Assembly: GCF_901000735.1 (NCBI RefSeq)
Contig: NC_081544.1
Span: forward strand, 20,473,410-20,537,409
Reading direction: 5' to 3'
DNA length: 64,000 bases
DNA from: Corylus avellana
Lineage: Eukaryota > Streptophyta > Magnoliopsida > Fagales > Betulaceae
A model generated the notes under the pieces. That model was not told the origin of the DNA, did no database searches, and saw nothing but the letters and a program-made list of their open reading frames with translations. This document shows positions 1 through 12,385 of this stretch, in pieces (the stretch's first letter is position 1; each line of letters starts with the position of its first letter). The translations under genes were made by a program, and so were the position numbers.

Positions 1-1115
1 CAAACAAGCAAAGTCGAGTCATTTTTTTGACTATCACCAACTTGTGTTGCGTACGAAGTAATCACTTGAATCCCAAAAAGAAAGAATTTGAAACATTTCC
101 CCAGAAAATTTACACCATAATACATGGAAGAGAACAAATGTGTGCATGGGTCGAGTCTTGCGTGGCACGGTTTGATTTGACACAACTCGTAGATGGTGCA
201 GTACTGTAAAGTAAGTTTTATCCTACCAAGCAAGTACACGTGGCAGAAACATAGGTGGGTCCATGCTCATATGGATGCCCATAATGAGGTCATGTGTGGT
301 GCTGCAGCTAGGGTTTTATACAGTGACTGAAGCCAAACATATGGTTTACTTGTATTATTGCTGGTGGGAGAGGAAAGGAGGCTAGAGAAGAAGGTTGAGA
401 TGGAGGGGATTAGGGATAGGATATATCCAACTAAGGTAGGGACTATTTTGAAAAGAGTTTGGCAGAGGCTATGGACTAATTTGTCGTCACTCACTTGGTG
501 TCTTTCTTTGAATACAAATCAGTGGGACCCCAATATATATATATATATATCACATTAACTGGCCTTTGTATATGGATGCTATTTTCTTCCACTCTATGTG
601 CTGCAAAGGTGTTCAATAGATAAACAGTCCCCACAATGGTCAGAGCATTGAAGAAGTTTGTAATCAAATGGAAAATGAAAGAGGAAAGGGAAGAAACAAA
701 GAAAATGAATATCATGACAAAATGATTTACAAGTGGTTCGGTACGTACATACTGTTAGATATATACGTCCACTATTAGATAACAATCCGATAAGGCCACA
801 TTAATTGTACGTGCTCTTGTTGATTAAGCTAACTGTGTACAAGACTCTATTATAGAACTTACAAATGATTTGAATAATTTCACTTAGGGCAATTCCATTC
901 TCATTTATTACAAAAGGATTTATATCTTTATCATATACTCTAATAATGTAACAAGCATGAATACATTAAACTGTGATTGATCATTTAACGGATTATCTAC
1001 CAATTTAATAATCTGCGTTTTTATTAGAAATCGCAAGAATAATTTATATGTTTAAAAGAAATCGCAAAACGCAAAGCGTTTGGTATTGTGATTTAAAAAA
1101 GGCATAATCTAAATT

Positions 1116-1170
<55 letters not shown>

Positions 1171-4100
1171 AAAAAAGTCCGTGATTTCTATAAGTAGCTT
1201 AGGGGGTGCTTATTTAAAAAGACCCAAATTTAAAGCAAAATCACAATTTCGCATAATAAATATTTGGCACAATAATTACCAAATTTTCTAGCTGGAATAA
1301 AAAAAAAAAATCAAAAATACCCACCTAAAATATGTTAAAGACCTCTCTTCTTTAATTAGTAATTTGTCCATGAAACCCTAATTATATGCTAATGTTATCC
1401 AAATATTTAATTGATAGAAAAAGTATTCTTTTGACATATTTTATCAAATGCATATGCAATTTTAAAAATTAGCAATTTAAAAAATGCAATTTTTAAAGTC
1501 GTACTTATTAAAACCGCAATCCCAAACAGACTTTAATAGACTCAAATACTTTAAAGGTGTTAATTGCCACACAAATACAAAGAAAATGAAGAACTTCACT
1601 GGAAAGGTGTGTTTAATTACTACTCGTACTCTTTGATTGCCATAAGGGAAAATGGCAATAGATGAATTGTGAGACACTAAGACTGCAATTCTTTTCTTCT
1701 TTTTTTTTTTTTCTTTTTTTTTTTTCTATACTTTTTGGATGGCCTTTCATCATATATATATTGACCATTATTATAAACAAGCTATATATGATCGGGGTAT
1801 ATATTGTTAATTAATCTATATCTATTGATCACTATTGCATGGATTAATTACATATACAATATATTAAAAAGAAATTTTGTAATTGTCCATTTCTTGGGTG
1901 CCTCTCCCATCATATAGATTTCAAAGGAAAACGTAATTTAATTTCTCCCGGAAAGGTAATTTATAATTTGAGTAATTTGGGTTTCAACCTCTAGCTAGGT
2001 AACTAGGCCACGAATACTTATGTTTATGAAAAAGAGAATTAGTGCTTGAAAAGCTTAGATTATAATTTTTTTTGGTTAATTATTAGTCACATGCATAATA
2101 AATAAGCTTGAGCATTTTTAATTCTACTCGATCGATCGAAGTATGAGTACTGTAGTAATAATTAATACATGTGAACTCAACGAAATGAACAGGCAAGAAA
2201 GTCAAGCTAAAAAATGTATTAGATTCATCCAATTATATAATAATTAATGATATTATCAGGTGGGTAGGAAATAATCAGTACTCACATATGGTGCTGTCCT
2301 CGTGTGCGTGGTTTCATTCTCCGGCTAGTATATATATGTTCATGGGACCCGACCATATATGCATCTATATTTTGGTGGCTCCAACTCATGCAATCATCTC
2401 CCAAAATAAACTAAAATAAAAATAAAAATTCAAATTATGATTTGATGATTAGACTGCATGACTAAATCAGTATCAAATGGTAGTAGTGGTAACGTTATAT
2501 ATATTATGAAAATTTACTCAGGTGAAAAGTGTCAGCAATACAATATTCCCATCTCATGTTTCAGATAAGATAATTCAAGAAAATTAATAATATATATATA
2601 TATATTGCAAGTGGGGTTTCTGGACCAAAAACATTTAAGCCGTAGTTGATAGTGGAATAAATATATACATGCACACAAGTAGTAATCAAGAGGGTGAGAG
2701 GGAGAGCGAGGGAGGTCAAGGTCAGTGTAGGGTAAACCACGGACACGAGCTGAGGTGAGGGGAGGGGAGAGGTGGACCAAAATTAGATTGGGACCATTGA
2801 GGTGGGTTGAATACTGAGAGAGACAGTACAAAACAAAGTTCCTTTTACAAACAAAGCCATGATTACACGTACGCACACCTATCCAATCCAACTTAGGCTT
2901 GCATCCACCCCTTTGATTCAACCTCTTTTTTGCCCCCTTTTGTTTTCATCATTCACCTTCTGAATTTCCTAAAGCTGCCGTCTCAAGAAAAAAATTGGTA
3001 CCTTTAATGGCACTGACACTAGCTTAAACTGTACGTGGGGCTTGTACAGTGTGGGCTTCAACTTGCTGCACCACATGCAGATCCAACAGGAAGAAGGGTC
3101 TAAATGGGTTGCCTTTAATTAGCTTTATTTTGCTTTTTTTTTTTCTTCTTTTTTTTTTTCTTTTTTTTAACTCTGCCTCCATTGTTTCTAAGTCGATTAG
3201 ATTTATACAAAAAATGAGAGACGACGGAAAATAGGCAATTAGCCTCCGGCGAACAGAGTTAGCTCAAGAAAATATTTTACGTTGAAATGAATTAAGTGTG
3301 GGCGCATTACATATGTGAGTAGTGAGAGGGATAGGTAGTTGTTCTCATTAAGAGGCAGGGATTTGTGGCTGGAAGGAAGAGGAGGTGACACAAGTAGTTT
3401 GTTTTTCATGGTGGCTCCTTGGTCCACTTAGAATCGACATCCTTAACCCTAGTCGAACCTGGGAGTGTGCGTGTACTGAAATTACAAGGGAGATGTAGAA
3501 GGCTGAAGGACCATTATAAAGCAATAGACCTGCACATGGGTCACAGAATGCAGTGTCAATCACCCAGTTCCCTTTGGTCCCCCATTGCATTCAAAAGGGT
3601 ATACCTTTTTCCTTTCTCTCCTTTTCTTTTGGAAAATATCACAAACATTTTCCATGCAATAAAAGCCATGAGTCATTTGACAGATTAACAGTGAGAGAAG
3701 TTTTGCTTTTCCTATTTGTCAAATATCAACTCTATAGCTTCATAAGTGAAAAACGAGTACTACACCTGGCATCAGATCTAATCAGCTGATGTTCTTGATC
3801 CATTAAAAGCTTAAAACCCAAGCAACATATGGCTGATGTTGGATTTTGTATATTGCATACATGTTGGGTTCCTGATGAAACATGCCACGATTGGGTGCTT
3901 GATGGGCTAGCTAGTCTTAATAACCAGTATTGGGCCAGATACTCGGCGTTAATACCTTTCATGGAGAGCCCATGCACTCTGCCCCATTATAGTTTTAAAA
4001 TGAGAAAATAATAAAGCGGAATAATAAATAAGAGAAGATAAAGAGACATAAGATTAAGGTGGTTTGGCAATATGTCTACATTCGCACACTAAAGCCCTAA

Positions 4101-5604
4101 AGGCTATATCTTGCTTTTTATTGAGCCATTTGATAGTACGTAAGAGGCTTCAATATATAGAAGCCAAAGGGGGAGAGACTCTCATACATTAGCAATGTGA
4201 GACAAGCTCACATGTTTTCTAACATTATGCACATAAAAGGAAAACAATATGAGTTAAAGCATTTACATTAGTTTATTTATATTTTTATTCTAAAATTATT
4301 TAGTAGTATCAAAGCTAGATTCCCATGTTACAAGGGAGAATCAGTCACATCCTCTCCAGAATATCAAAAAGAATATGTAGGCAAGTTCTTGACCAATATG
4401 TATGCACATGTTGGTCAAAATAAGGTCATTTTACCAATGGCTCTTTTCAGTGGTGGAGCTAGAATTTTGGTTCAGGCATTTTTTTTAAAAAAAAAAAAAT
4501 TATGAATGAAAAAAAATAAAAATAAAAATTAATTACAAAATAAAAAAAAAATTTAATTATTATTTAAAATATATAAATCTAACATTTTTTTTTTTGTCAC
4601 TCTCTTTGAATGTGATCTCTATCACTACTCTTGGTGGTATTAAAAAAAAAAAAATTCTTAAGCAAGGATCTATTAACAGATCTGCTAAATCTACTTTAAC
4701 ACAAGCTCATTTAGAATTTGATTGGATCTTAATGAAATCATTATTGTTCTCCATAATCTTAAGTAACTACAATTATATATTTTCATAGAATTAAAATATA
4801 TAACAAAAATTATATATATTGATAAACAATTAATTTAATTAAGCAATGTAAATATAAAAACTTAATCAATATGAAAATTTGATTACATACCTAAAACTTT
4901 TTAAGGAAAGGTAATTATCAAAAAGCAATTGATCTGAATTATTGATGGCTTGAAGAAAAAAAAAATTGACAGACTAAAAGAACGACTTTAGAATTTCATA
5001 GAAGTATAAATAGCAATTTTGCTTTTCATTGTGATGAATTCCCTTTATCTCTTGCTCTGCCTTTCCTTCTAGATTGAGACCTTATATACTTGCTTTTATT
5101 TTATGGTCGGCGCCTTATCGATTGAGACCTTAAGAACTTTAGGGTTTTTTTCTTTTTTCTTTTTTTTTTTTTTTTTTAAAAAAAAATTCTACAAATTTCT
5201 ATTACAAAGATTCAGTATACTAATAGGGGTACATCATTCCCTGCAGAGTCCTTTAGTTGTGGCAAGCCAGTAGAAATCGATGCTCAAGGGCCTACGCAGA
5301 ATACCATAAAATGAGGGAGCCAACCATTGATGTGTTTTTTTTGCAAGTATATAGGCTTTCTTCTTTTTTTTTCCTTTTTTTTTTTTTTTTTTTATAAGCC
5401 CAGTGACTCACCGAAAGAAAGAAGCGTTCCTTAAACAAGCACATGTTATTTAAACGGTGCGTTTGGATTTGACCCCTCTCAAACCTCCCCTCCCTCCGCC
5501 CTGGCTCTTTTTAAAAAACCTTCTTCTCATGCAAAATGACGTTGTTCCACCATTGTTGGAGATAGCCTAAAAAAAAAAAAAAAATTATATAATCCCCAAA
5601 GGAA
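1..5604. other. Gene-poor AT-rich intergenic region
   Basis: No ORF here looks like a conserved protein or a chain of exons. The stretch holds poly-A/T tracts (near 1118-1146, 1695-1727, 5156-5177), short TA runs (534-550, 2589-2606) and a GA-rich patch near 2690-2770. The part around 1010-1520 repeats motifs of the type aatcgcaa/ttgcgatt on both strands and resembles a decayed foldback element. The part around 4050-4230 resembles the edge of an LTR-type repeat. These two readings are weak inferences. Confidence 0.5.
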
Positions 5605-7496
5605 TGTCTTAACCCTTAATCAAGCCCTCACTTGAAAATACCTTGAAAAACCCAACCTTAACTCTCTAGCCGAACGTTCAGCAGGGGACCACAGTGAACG
5701 TTCTTTGACCAAAGTTTGACCCACTTGATATTGACCAAATGTTTCACCTACAACCCTAGAACCACTACGTAATAGTACACCGAACGTTCGCCTACAGTAA
5801 TGAATGTTCGGTGACAATTTAAAAGCATTTTTAACTCGTTCTCTACCTTTGCAAATGGGAGCATGCCTCCCCACCCTTATAAATATCACCCCTTCATCCC
5901 TTAGCCTTCCCTTGCACTAGAAACACTAACCCTAAAGTGAGAGGACATTTTCTTGAGAGGAAGGAGAATGTTTTGAGAGATTATTGTTATCTTCAAGGTA
6001 ATTCATGACATTTCACCAAGTTTTTATTTTATCTTGTTATCACCCTTGTTTTCTTCGAGTTTTTAAAGATGACATGACTTGTGTACCATTTCTCCCTAAA
6101 GGAAAATAGTGGATTTCAAATGTTTTAGAAGCTCTTATTGTTTTCTTGGATTTCTAGTATTTCATGCTTCACTATGTTGATATGAACTTGTTTAGAGCCT
6201 AGGGTGTAATTGTAACATGGTGACTTGGGGATAGAAGCACAAACGTTACATTTTTGACTCTGCCTGGACGTTCTCTACCCATTGTTGCCGAACGTTCAAC
6301 CTCGAGCCTGAAGGTTCACTCCTTGGACAAAATGTTCGACTAGAGCCCTAAACGCATAAAAGTAGGGTTTTGTGACCTTTTAGCTAGATGTATTCGGTTA
6401 GGACCTTTTGTGTCTTTAGTATACCCTCTAGCACTGCGTATAACGATAGTCATGTTTCGTTATAGCAAGGATTCAGAATGTCGGAAGATTCGAGCGAGCG
6501 TACAAGGTTAGTAAAAGCTTACTATGAAAAACGTGTGATATGTCAACTGACTGAGCACACATGTGATATGAGAATTTAACTAGGTAACTGTCTTAATAAT
6601 CGTTTGATAAAATGCATCGTATGACATGGTACACGGTACATGCGGTATAATGGCCATGGGCTTACTATATATACTTGATTTTGTGGTCAAATCTGTGTGT
6701 ATGGTTTATATAGGTCTTGGATCCAATAGTTGTTTCGTGACTGGCGCAACCATGATTGGCGGGTTACTACAGAACGTATATTATTAGTAGCATGGGCCAC
6801 CTAACGTCGGACTTGGTCGGGTGCTAGTTATGAACGGTAGCATACAATAGTTAGGGCACCGGCATTGTATTACAGTTTATTCAGGATAGTGCCAACCATG
6901 CTAAGAATGGGTAATATCTCGAGTAGGCCATTTATAATAGTTACAACCTACTAAAGCATTAGTTTTCTGCATTAAAACGTATAGGCGATTGCAGCTAGGA
7001 TTACACTTCTCTATTTCAAATAAAACTATATTTTTATGGTGTATTAACAGAAACAACACTTCATTTAAATTTTTATTGAAAATGCACGTTTATTTCCGTT
7101 CATTAATGACTGGCTCATCTCATACCCAAATGTGAGGTTTACTTACTAAGTCTTTAGACTTACGTAGTTATTACAACTTGTAGGAAATCTCTTTATAATA
7201 TAAGGACTATGGCAAGACTGCCACTCTAGGTTATTAAGATGAGTCGGAGACCTACTTTGTGTAATCAAGTTTGACTAGAATAACTGTATTTCGATTAGTA
7301 GCTCTAAGTCTATGCTTGATGACGATAAGTGTTTTTGTGATGATTTTAAACTCTTCAAATTTATTTCACATTCCAATGCATTTACTTTGACTATGCTGGA
7401 GAGGGACTGTTCCCCAGTCAACTACCAGTTAGCTAGTTTTGAGATAATTGCCAATAACCCTACCAGACTGGTCAAGGCCAAATTTGAAGGCATTAC
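5605..7496 (+). mobile_element. Putative long LTR of an LTR retrotransposon
   Basis: The right end is the clearest part: the block ends in ...ttaca at 7496 and is followed four bases later by tggtatcaaagc (7501-7512), which resembles the usual plant initiator-Met-tRNA primer binding site. A TATA box (tataaata, 5878-5885) lies in the left part, as expected of a U3/R promoter. The motif gaacgttc and variants recur around 5665-5810 and 6260-6340. The left edge is a guess (tgtcttaac near 5605). No second LTR copy is visible, so this may be a relic. Gypsy rather than copia is suggested only by the length. Confidence 0.4.
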
Positions 7497-7500
7497 ATTA

Positions 7501-7512
7501 TGGTATCAAAGC
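7501..7512 (+). other. Primer-binding-site-like motif
   Basis: tggtatcaaagc differs by one base from the plant initiator-Met-tRNA PBS consensus tggtatcagagc and directly follows the candidate LTR end. Confidence 0.45.
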
Positions 7513-7677
7513 ATTTGGTTTTGCCAACCGTATTTGATAATCTGAGGATAAGGCCTGATGCACTAGGTATGGATTATAAAAGACTATAGCATAGGATAGA
7601 TTTAGATTTCTGCTACTCTGATTGATTGAGGTGTCGGGTACAGTAACAGCCATATTGATTGTATAATCATAGTTCAG

Positions 7678-8109
7678 ATGGGAACGAGCTTACCTATCCC
7701 ATGGTACATGCACTGGATTGTGCTATACACTCAAATGTGCCATCGATGCAGGCGCAAAGTAGTTATACATGACTGGCCAAGAGAATATGGGCCATACACA
7801 CCAGGGTACATGCCTCCCTCTACAGTGCGAAGAGTCACATATATGAGGCAAGTTCACAATTGGGCAGTTCTGGCTAAGTTAACCAGAAAGTACATTCGGC
7901 CTACTGACGTGGCCCAGAAGAAGGATAGATGGCAAAATCCCAACAGTATGCAAGTAACTACAAAATGGAAGTGTCGTAATGTATCGACAATGCGAGATTT
8001 TGCATCAATCCTCAGGAAGTATAACCCATATGTGAGCGCAAAAAGGAAGCGGGAGATACATGAACACATGACTCGAGTGGTTGATGGGTATGCAAAGATG
8101 GACAGTTAG
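7678..8109 (+). CDS. Unrecognised ORF downstream of the LTR-like block
   Basis: An open frame of 143 codons. I do not recognise the protein. It is basic, rich in Arg, Lys, Trp and Tyr, has an early CHRCRRK patch (residues about 20-26), no signal peptide and no membrane segment. It sits where the internal region of a retroelement would begin, about 165 bases after a primer-binding-like site, so it may be a decayed gag or an inserted fragment. Chance openness is possible. No catalytic motif of protease, RT or integrase is visible. Confidence 0.25.
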   Translation: MGTSLPIPWYMHWIVLYTQMCHRCRRKVVIHDWPREYGPYTPGYMPPSTVRRVTYMRQVHNWAVLAKLTRKYIRPTDVAQKKDRWQNPNSMQVTTKWKCRNVSTMRDFASILRKYNPYVSAKRKREIHEHMTRVVDGYAKMDS

Positions 8110-8882
8110 AGGATGTCTCCGGACATGATGTCCAAAGAGTTCAATATGCAAGACCTATCCGGATAGCTTGAAAACATGTCTTGACAGGAATTTCAGAGAG
8201 TTTCTTTAACGAGGGATGTCCAGACATTTGGTTTTCATGTTGGGACAGCAGCTCATAACCCTAGCCGTGTCTGGACATGCATTAGCCCTGTCCGGACACT
8301 GCTGCTTGAATTTAACCTAATTCTATTTGGAATAGGACCGTGTTGAAGTCTATGTATAGGGGACTATCAAGCACATTTTCTTTTACGTATTCCAAGATCG
8401 AATACTGTTGTGTTATGAGAGCTTTTTAGATTTGTAGCTTTAAGTCGCTCTCTTAAAGTTATAGGTTGTGTTTTCATCCACAAATCAAAAACAACCAAAG
8501 CCTATTGGAGTTCCAATAAAGGAGATCGCATAGAAGAAACAGTCTAGAGGTTCTGGGAGAACAACTGCAATAGAAGACAAGTGGGTCACTTGTCTAGTAC
8601 AGGGGATTTTCAGTTGCAAGATTTTTTAAGTTTTGACATTGTGTAATTTCTTATTTTTCTATTGTTAGTGATTTCCTAGATTAGCTGCCCCTAAGAGGTT
8701 TTACTTTTAGAGAGTTCTCTAAAAGGTTTCTTATTCATAACCAAATATCTGTGTCTCTTTGATTTACAGCTTTCATACATATTTGGTGAATAGTTGCATG
8801 CTTACCAATTTTAAATTCTGCATATTGTTGGTAAACAACTATTCAACCTTCTTCTAGGTGTAGATTGGAGTCTGTTAGGTTT
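8110..8882 (+). mobile_element. LTR-like retroelement fragment interrupted by a TRIM
   Basis: No conserved protein is visible. The stretch has several gtccggaca palindrome-like words (about 8117-8300) and a long T-rich transcribed-looking part that resembles the R-U5 end of a plant LTR. The TRIM at 8883 is inserted in its right end, because the sequence resumes after 9452. Assignment to LTR material is by general appearance and is weak. Confidence 0.3.
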
Positions 8883-9447
8883 TGTTGGGGTTATCCCACA
8901 TCGGTTGTGGAAGGGGCTGGTGGTCAGTATATAAGTGTGAGGGAAAGCCTTACCTCTTGAGCTAGCTTTTGGGGTTGAGAGAGGCCTAAAACCACCCAAC
9001 ACTGATATCATAGCCCAAGTTTACCAACAAGTCTCAGCCCAACAATCCATGAGAGAAACGGGTTGTCGCTGTTCCGACCCAAGGCCCGAGGTGTGAGGGG
9101 GAGATTATTGGGGTTATCCCACATCGGTTGTGGAAAGGGCTGGTGGTCAGTATATAAGTGTGAGAGAAAGCTTTACCTCTTGAACTAGCTTTTGCGGTTG
9201 AGATAGGTTCAAGACCACCCAACACTGGTATCAGAGCCTAGGTTTACCAACAAGTCTCGGCCCAACAGTCCACGGGAGAAACGGGTTGTTGCTGCTCTGA
9301 CCCAGGGCCCGATGTGTAAGGGGGAGATTGTTGGGGTTATCCCACATCGGTTGTGGAAGGGGCTGGTAGTCAGTATATAAGTGAGAAAGAAAGTCTTATC
9401 TCTTGAACTAGCTTTTGGGGGTAAGAGAGGTCCAAGACCACCCAACA
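8883..9447 (+). mobile_element. Tandem TRIM element with three LTRs and two internal regions
   Basis: Three 119-bp direct repeats lie at 8883-9001, 9106-9224 and 9329-9447. Each starts tgttgggg (tattgggg in the second) and ends cacccaaca. They are separated by two 104-bp internal segments (9002-9105 and 9225-9328). The second internal segment starts with the primer-binding-type tggtatcagagcc; the first has it mutated. Each ends in a purine tract agggggaga, a polypurine tract. The whole array is bracketed by the 5-bp target duplication ggttt (8878-8882 and 9448-9452). Size, lack of coding capacity, PBS and PPT fit terminal-repeat retrotransposons in miniature, which need enzymes from other elements. 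Confidence 0.92.
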
Positions 9448-10407
9448 GGTTTTTCATCACTCATTTTTAACCTCCAACAGGATGATCACAAATTTTGGTT
9501 CCAGAACATGATTAATAAATTGACAATATAAAATCCAACAAAAATATCAAGTTATATAAAAAGAGAATGGACATGATGAATGAATGGAAAAATGAGAAAA
9601 CAATTACAATTGGACAAATAAAAGTGAAGAGAGGGGTGCTCTATGCACGCCCATCTTTGCAATGGCCCGAATTCAAAATTTGTGTTTGTGTGTCAGATTT
9701 CTAGCCTATACTAGACAGGCAAGATTTATGAGAACATAGGTAGGTTTTAAATTTTCCTTCTCAAAAGCCATGAGAAGATTATTTTGAAAAAGAAATTGAC
9801 TTCATTAACCACAATAGAAGATCATAAACCTAGATCCGAGTTTTTTATACAACTTCAATTAACGATGAAAGCAATGAAGATACACTTGTACGGCCATTCG
9901 TAGAGTCATGCCTCTAGATTGTTAAAAGTGGATTTAGACCCTATGATTCCGAAAAATACCTTACCTAAATTTGAAATACTTAGACTTATAGTCGTTCCTC
10001 AAGTGTTCAAGGGTTACTGTTGCATTAATGAAATATGAATATCTAAGGGTTGGAGAAACAATCAGCCTTATTTTTATAATAATCACACATACATACACAC
10101 ACATATATGTTGGGTGATCTTTCTTATGTGGGGGCCAAACTATGTGCTTTATTTTAAAGGACACAATCCGTGGCCTTTATATAAGGCACAGAATGAAAGA
10201 AAAAAAAATAAAAGAGAAAGAAAGAGAGAACAGTGGCACAAGGGAGAGAGATAAAAAGAAAAGAAAAAGGAAAAGAGTTTTCGCCTAACCACTTCTGTCA
10301 AAGATAGGAGGATCGTTTGTGGTCTAATCTTTATGCAATTTTAGTATGTTATTCCTGACAATGAAAGCTACGTATTAACTGATGTCGATTGTTAGATCTC
10401 ATCTTTA

Positions 10408-10555
10408 GTTGCTTGGTCGATCATACCCACTTTGTGAGACTTTCTTTGTTCTTGTCGGAATCCACATTTAGAGTGATAAAAGTTGTTTGGTCGCTCATAC
10501 CCACTTTGTGAGATCTTTCTTTGCTCTTGTTGGAATCAACTTTTAGAGTGATAAA
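10408..10555. repeat. Two-copy tandem repeat, 74-bp unit
   Basis: Copies at 10408-10481 and 10482-10555 share the words tcatacccactttgtgaga and ttagagtgataaa in the same order, with a few substitutions and a one-base indel. Confidence 0.8.
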
Positions 10556-11320
10556 GTTATATTTAATCCAAGAATGCATGTATTCTTGATGTGGTGATAA
10601 CCTCTAGATATTTCTATAGAGATGACATTGTAAACTCATTATTGTTGATAGTAGAAGATTTGATTGGACTAAGTCCCGTGGTTCTTGTCTTCGCATTTGA
10701 GGGTTTTTCAAGCAAAAATTTTGCTAGTGAGTTGCTTGATTATTTGTCATTACACACACATGTATATAAAGTTGTAAGAATTTAAAAAATAATAATAATA
10801 AATTTAATCATTTAATATTTTAAGTTATAAACTTTTTGATTTACATCGTCTATTATTTGAAGTTCTTTTTTTTCAGTCAAAATTAAAAATTTTTGCATTT
10901 AGCCCCATAGAAGAGGCCTAAGTTTCAATCATAGCCAACGTCATCAAAATAACTTGACAACCACGTCAGACCTTTTATGGATTGGGCATGGGCTCAATTA
11001 GACATCTTTAGGTCTAAGCTTGAGTTGCTCTAAATGGATAATGTCAATTTAAGCCTTAAAGAATGCCCACAAAACCACTTATTGCCCTGATTAGGCAATA
11101 CATAATTAGTGAATGCATTTCAGCAAGATAAAATAATAAACAAAAAATAATAATTTGATATGATTATTATAAAAATAAAATAACAAAGGAATATTAACCA
11201 TATCACTAATCATTTACTAATTACACTTATAGTTAAAGAGAGAGTCTAACTTTGAGTAAGCAAAAATTAATTTAAGCAAGATCCAATTCTAGTCTTATTT
11301 TTTCGTTTCACACTTAGGCT

Positions 11321-11690
11321 TTGTTTATTACGGCATAAAAAAATTTGTCAGAAAGTATTTTTAATAAAAAAAATGATTTCATAAGAAATATTTTTTGGAG
11401 TTTGGCTTTTACGAAAAACAGCTGACGACTTCTGGCAACTTTGGGCAAAGGTTTGGCGAATTCTGGCAGTAGTTAAATGGTTTGAAAATGATAACTCAAA
11501 CTCGGAAAATAGTTTATGAAATTTCAAAACAAAAACTATTTTCTAGAAAAAAAAAATGGTCAAACCGAAAATATTTTCGGTCACACATCAAAAACCGAAA
11601 AAATGCAGAAAATATTTTTCAAAAATCTATGCAAGCCTGATCCTACTCCTTCACCACATGAATTAAAAAACCTAGGATATTCAACTCCCA
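11321..11690. repeat. Dispersed repeat, copy A
   Basis: The segment shares several blocks in order with about 17290-17640: aatattttttgg, a gtgactctcggca-like block, aactcaaactc, and a right part with ctatgcaagcct, ccttcaccacatga and aacctaggat. It looks like a non-coding transposon-derived family common in plant intergenic DNA. The two copies lie on either side of the aquaporin gene in the same orientation. Confidence 0.6.
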
Positions 11691-12385
11691 ACTTTCCACT
11701 TTCTCTTTGGAGCAATAAGGTGCTAGACATCCTTCAAAAAAAAAAAATAATAAGGCGCTAGACGTTTGTTTGAATTGAATTTTTATGTTGATTTGCTTGT
11801 ATTTGGTTATGTTTTTTTCTAATTTTTTTCAGTAATTTGTTTCTTCTGTTGCACTTAAAAATTAAATTAAAAACTTAAGATCAACCCCAATATAATTTTT
11901 CTATTGTCTAACGAGATCCTATAGTGCTGCCAATTGCTAAGCCAAAGGTGGGGTTCCGTTTATTTAGTGGGAGATTAGCGGTAGAAAAAAAAAAGGCTAA
12001 GGCCCTACAAATGCGCCTAATCTTTGTGGAGAGAAGCCCTGGTGGGTCAAAGGCTTGTGCACACTCTATGTTTGGCATTTTGTCACCATCATTATTTTGG
12101 CTCAATATCGCACACGCAATGAGAGTGTTTATAGAGTAGAAAAGGCAAAATAAGAAAAATATATATATAGTAGTTATTTTAGTTTAAGGCCTAGATTGGA
12201 TAAGAAAGTAGAAGCACACACCTCCGTAAACAACTCCCAAAACTAGGAAAACCATAAATTTGTCATTTTTGTTAACATTTAAATTTCCTTCCATGCGCCG
12301 AAATCCAGTTAAGTTCTATCACACAAGAGAAGAACGGATTTTTGTGCTAGTTTGAGACCATCTTGCTAATTTTATTAGGCGGATA

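Larger units (their letters stand above)
9453..12385. other. Intergenic region with dispersed repeats
   Basis: No gene is supported. Contents seen are: a purine-rich run near 10190-10275, a 74-bp tandem duplication (10408-10555), and a dispersed repeat at about 11321-11690 that recurs at about 17290-17640. The last few hundred bases are presumably the promoter and 5' UTR of the aquaporin gene that follows, but I see no clear TATA box. Confidence 0.5.

Noticed and set aside
2532..2921. 129-codon minus-strand ORF
   Set aside because: No family resemblance, runs through a TA repeat and has no exon-like context.
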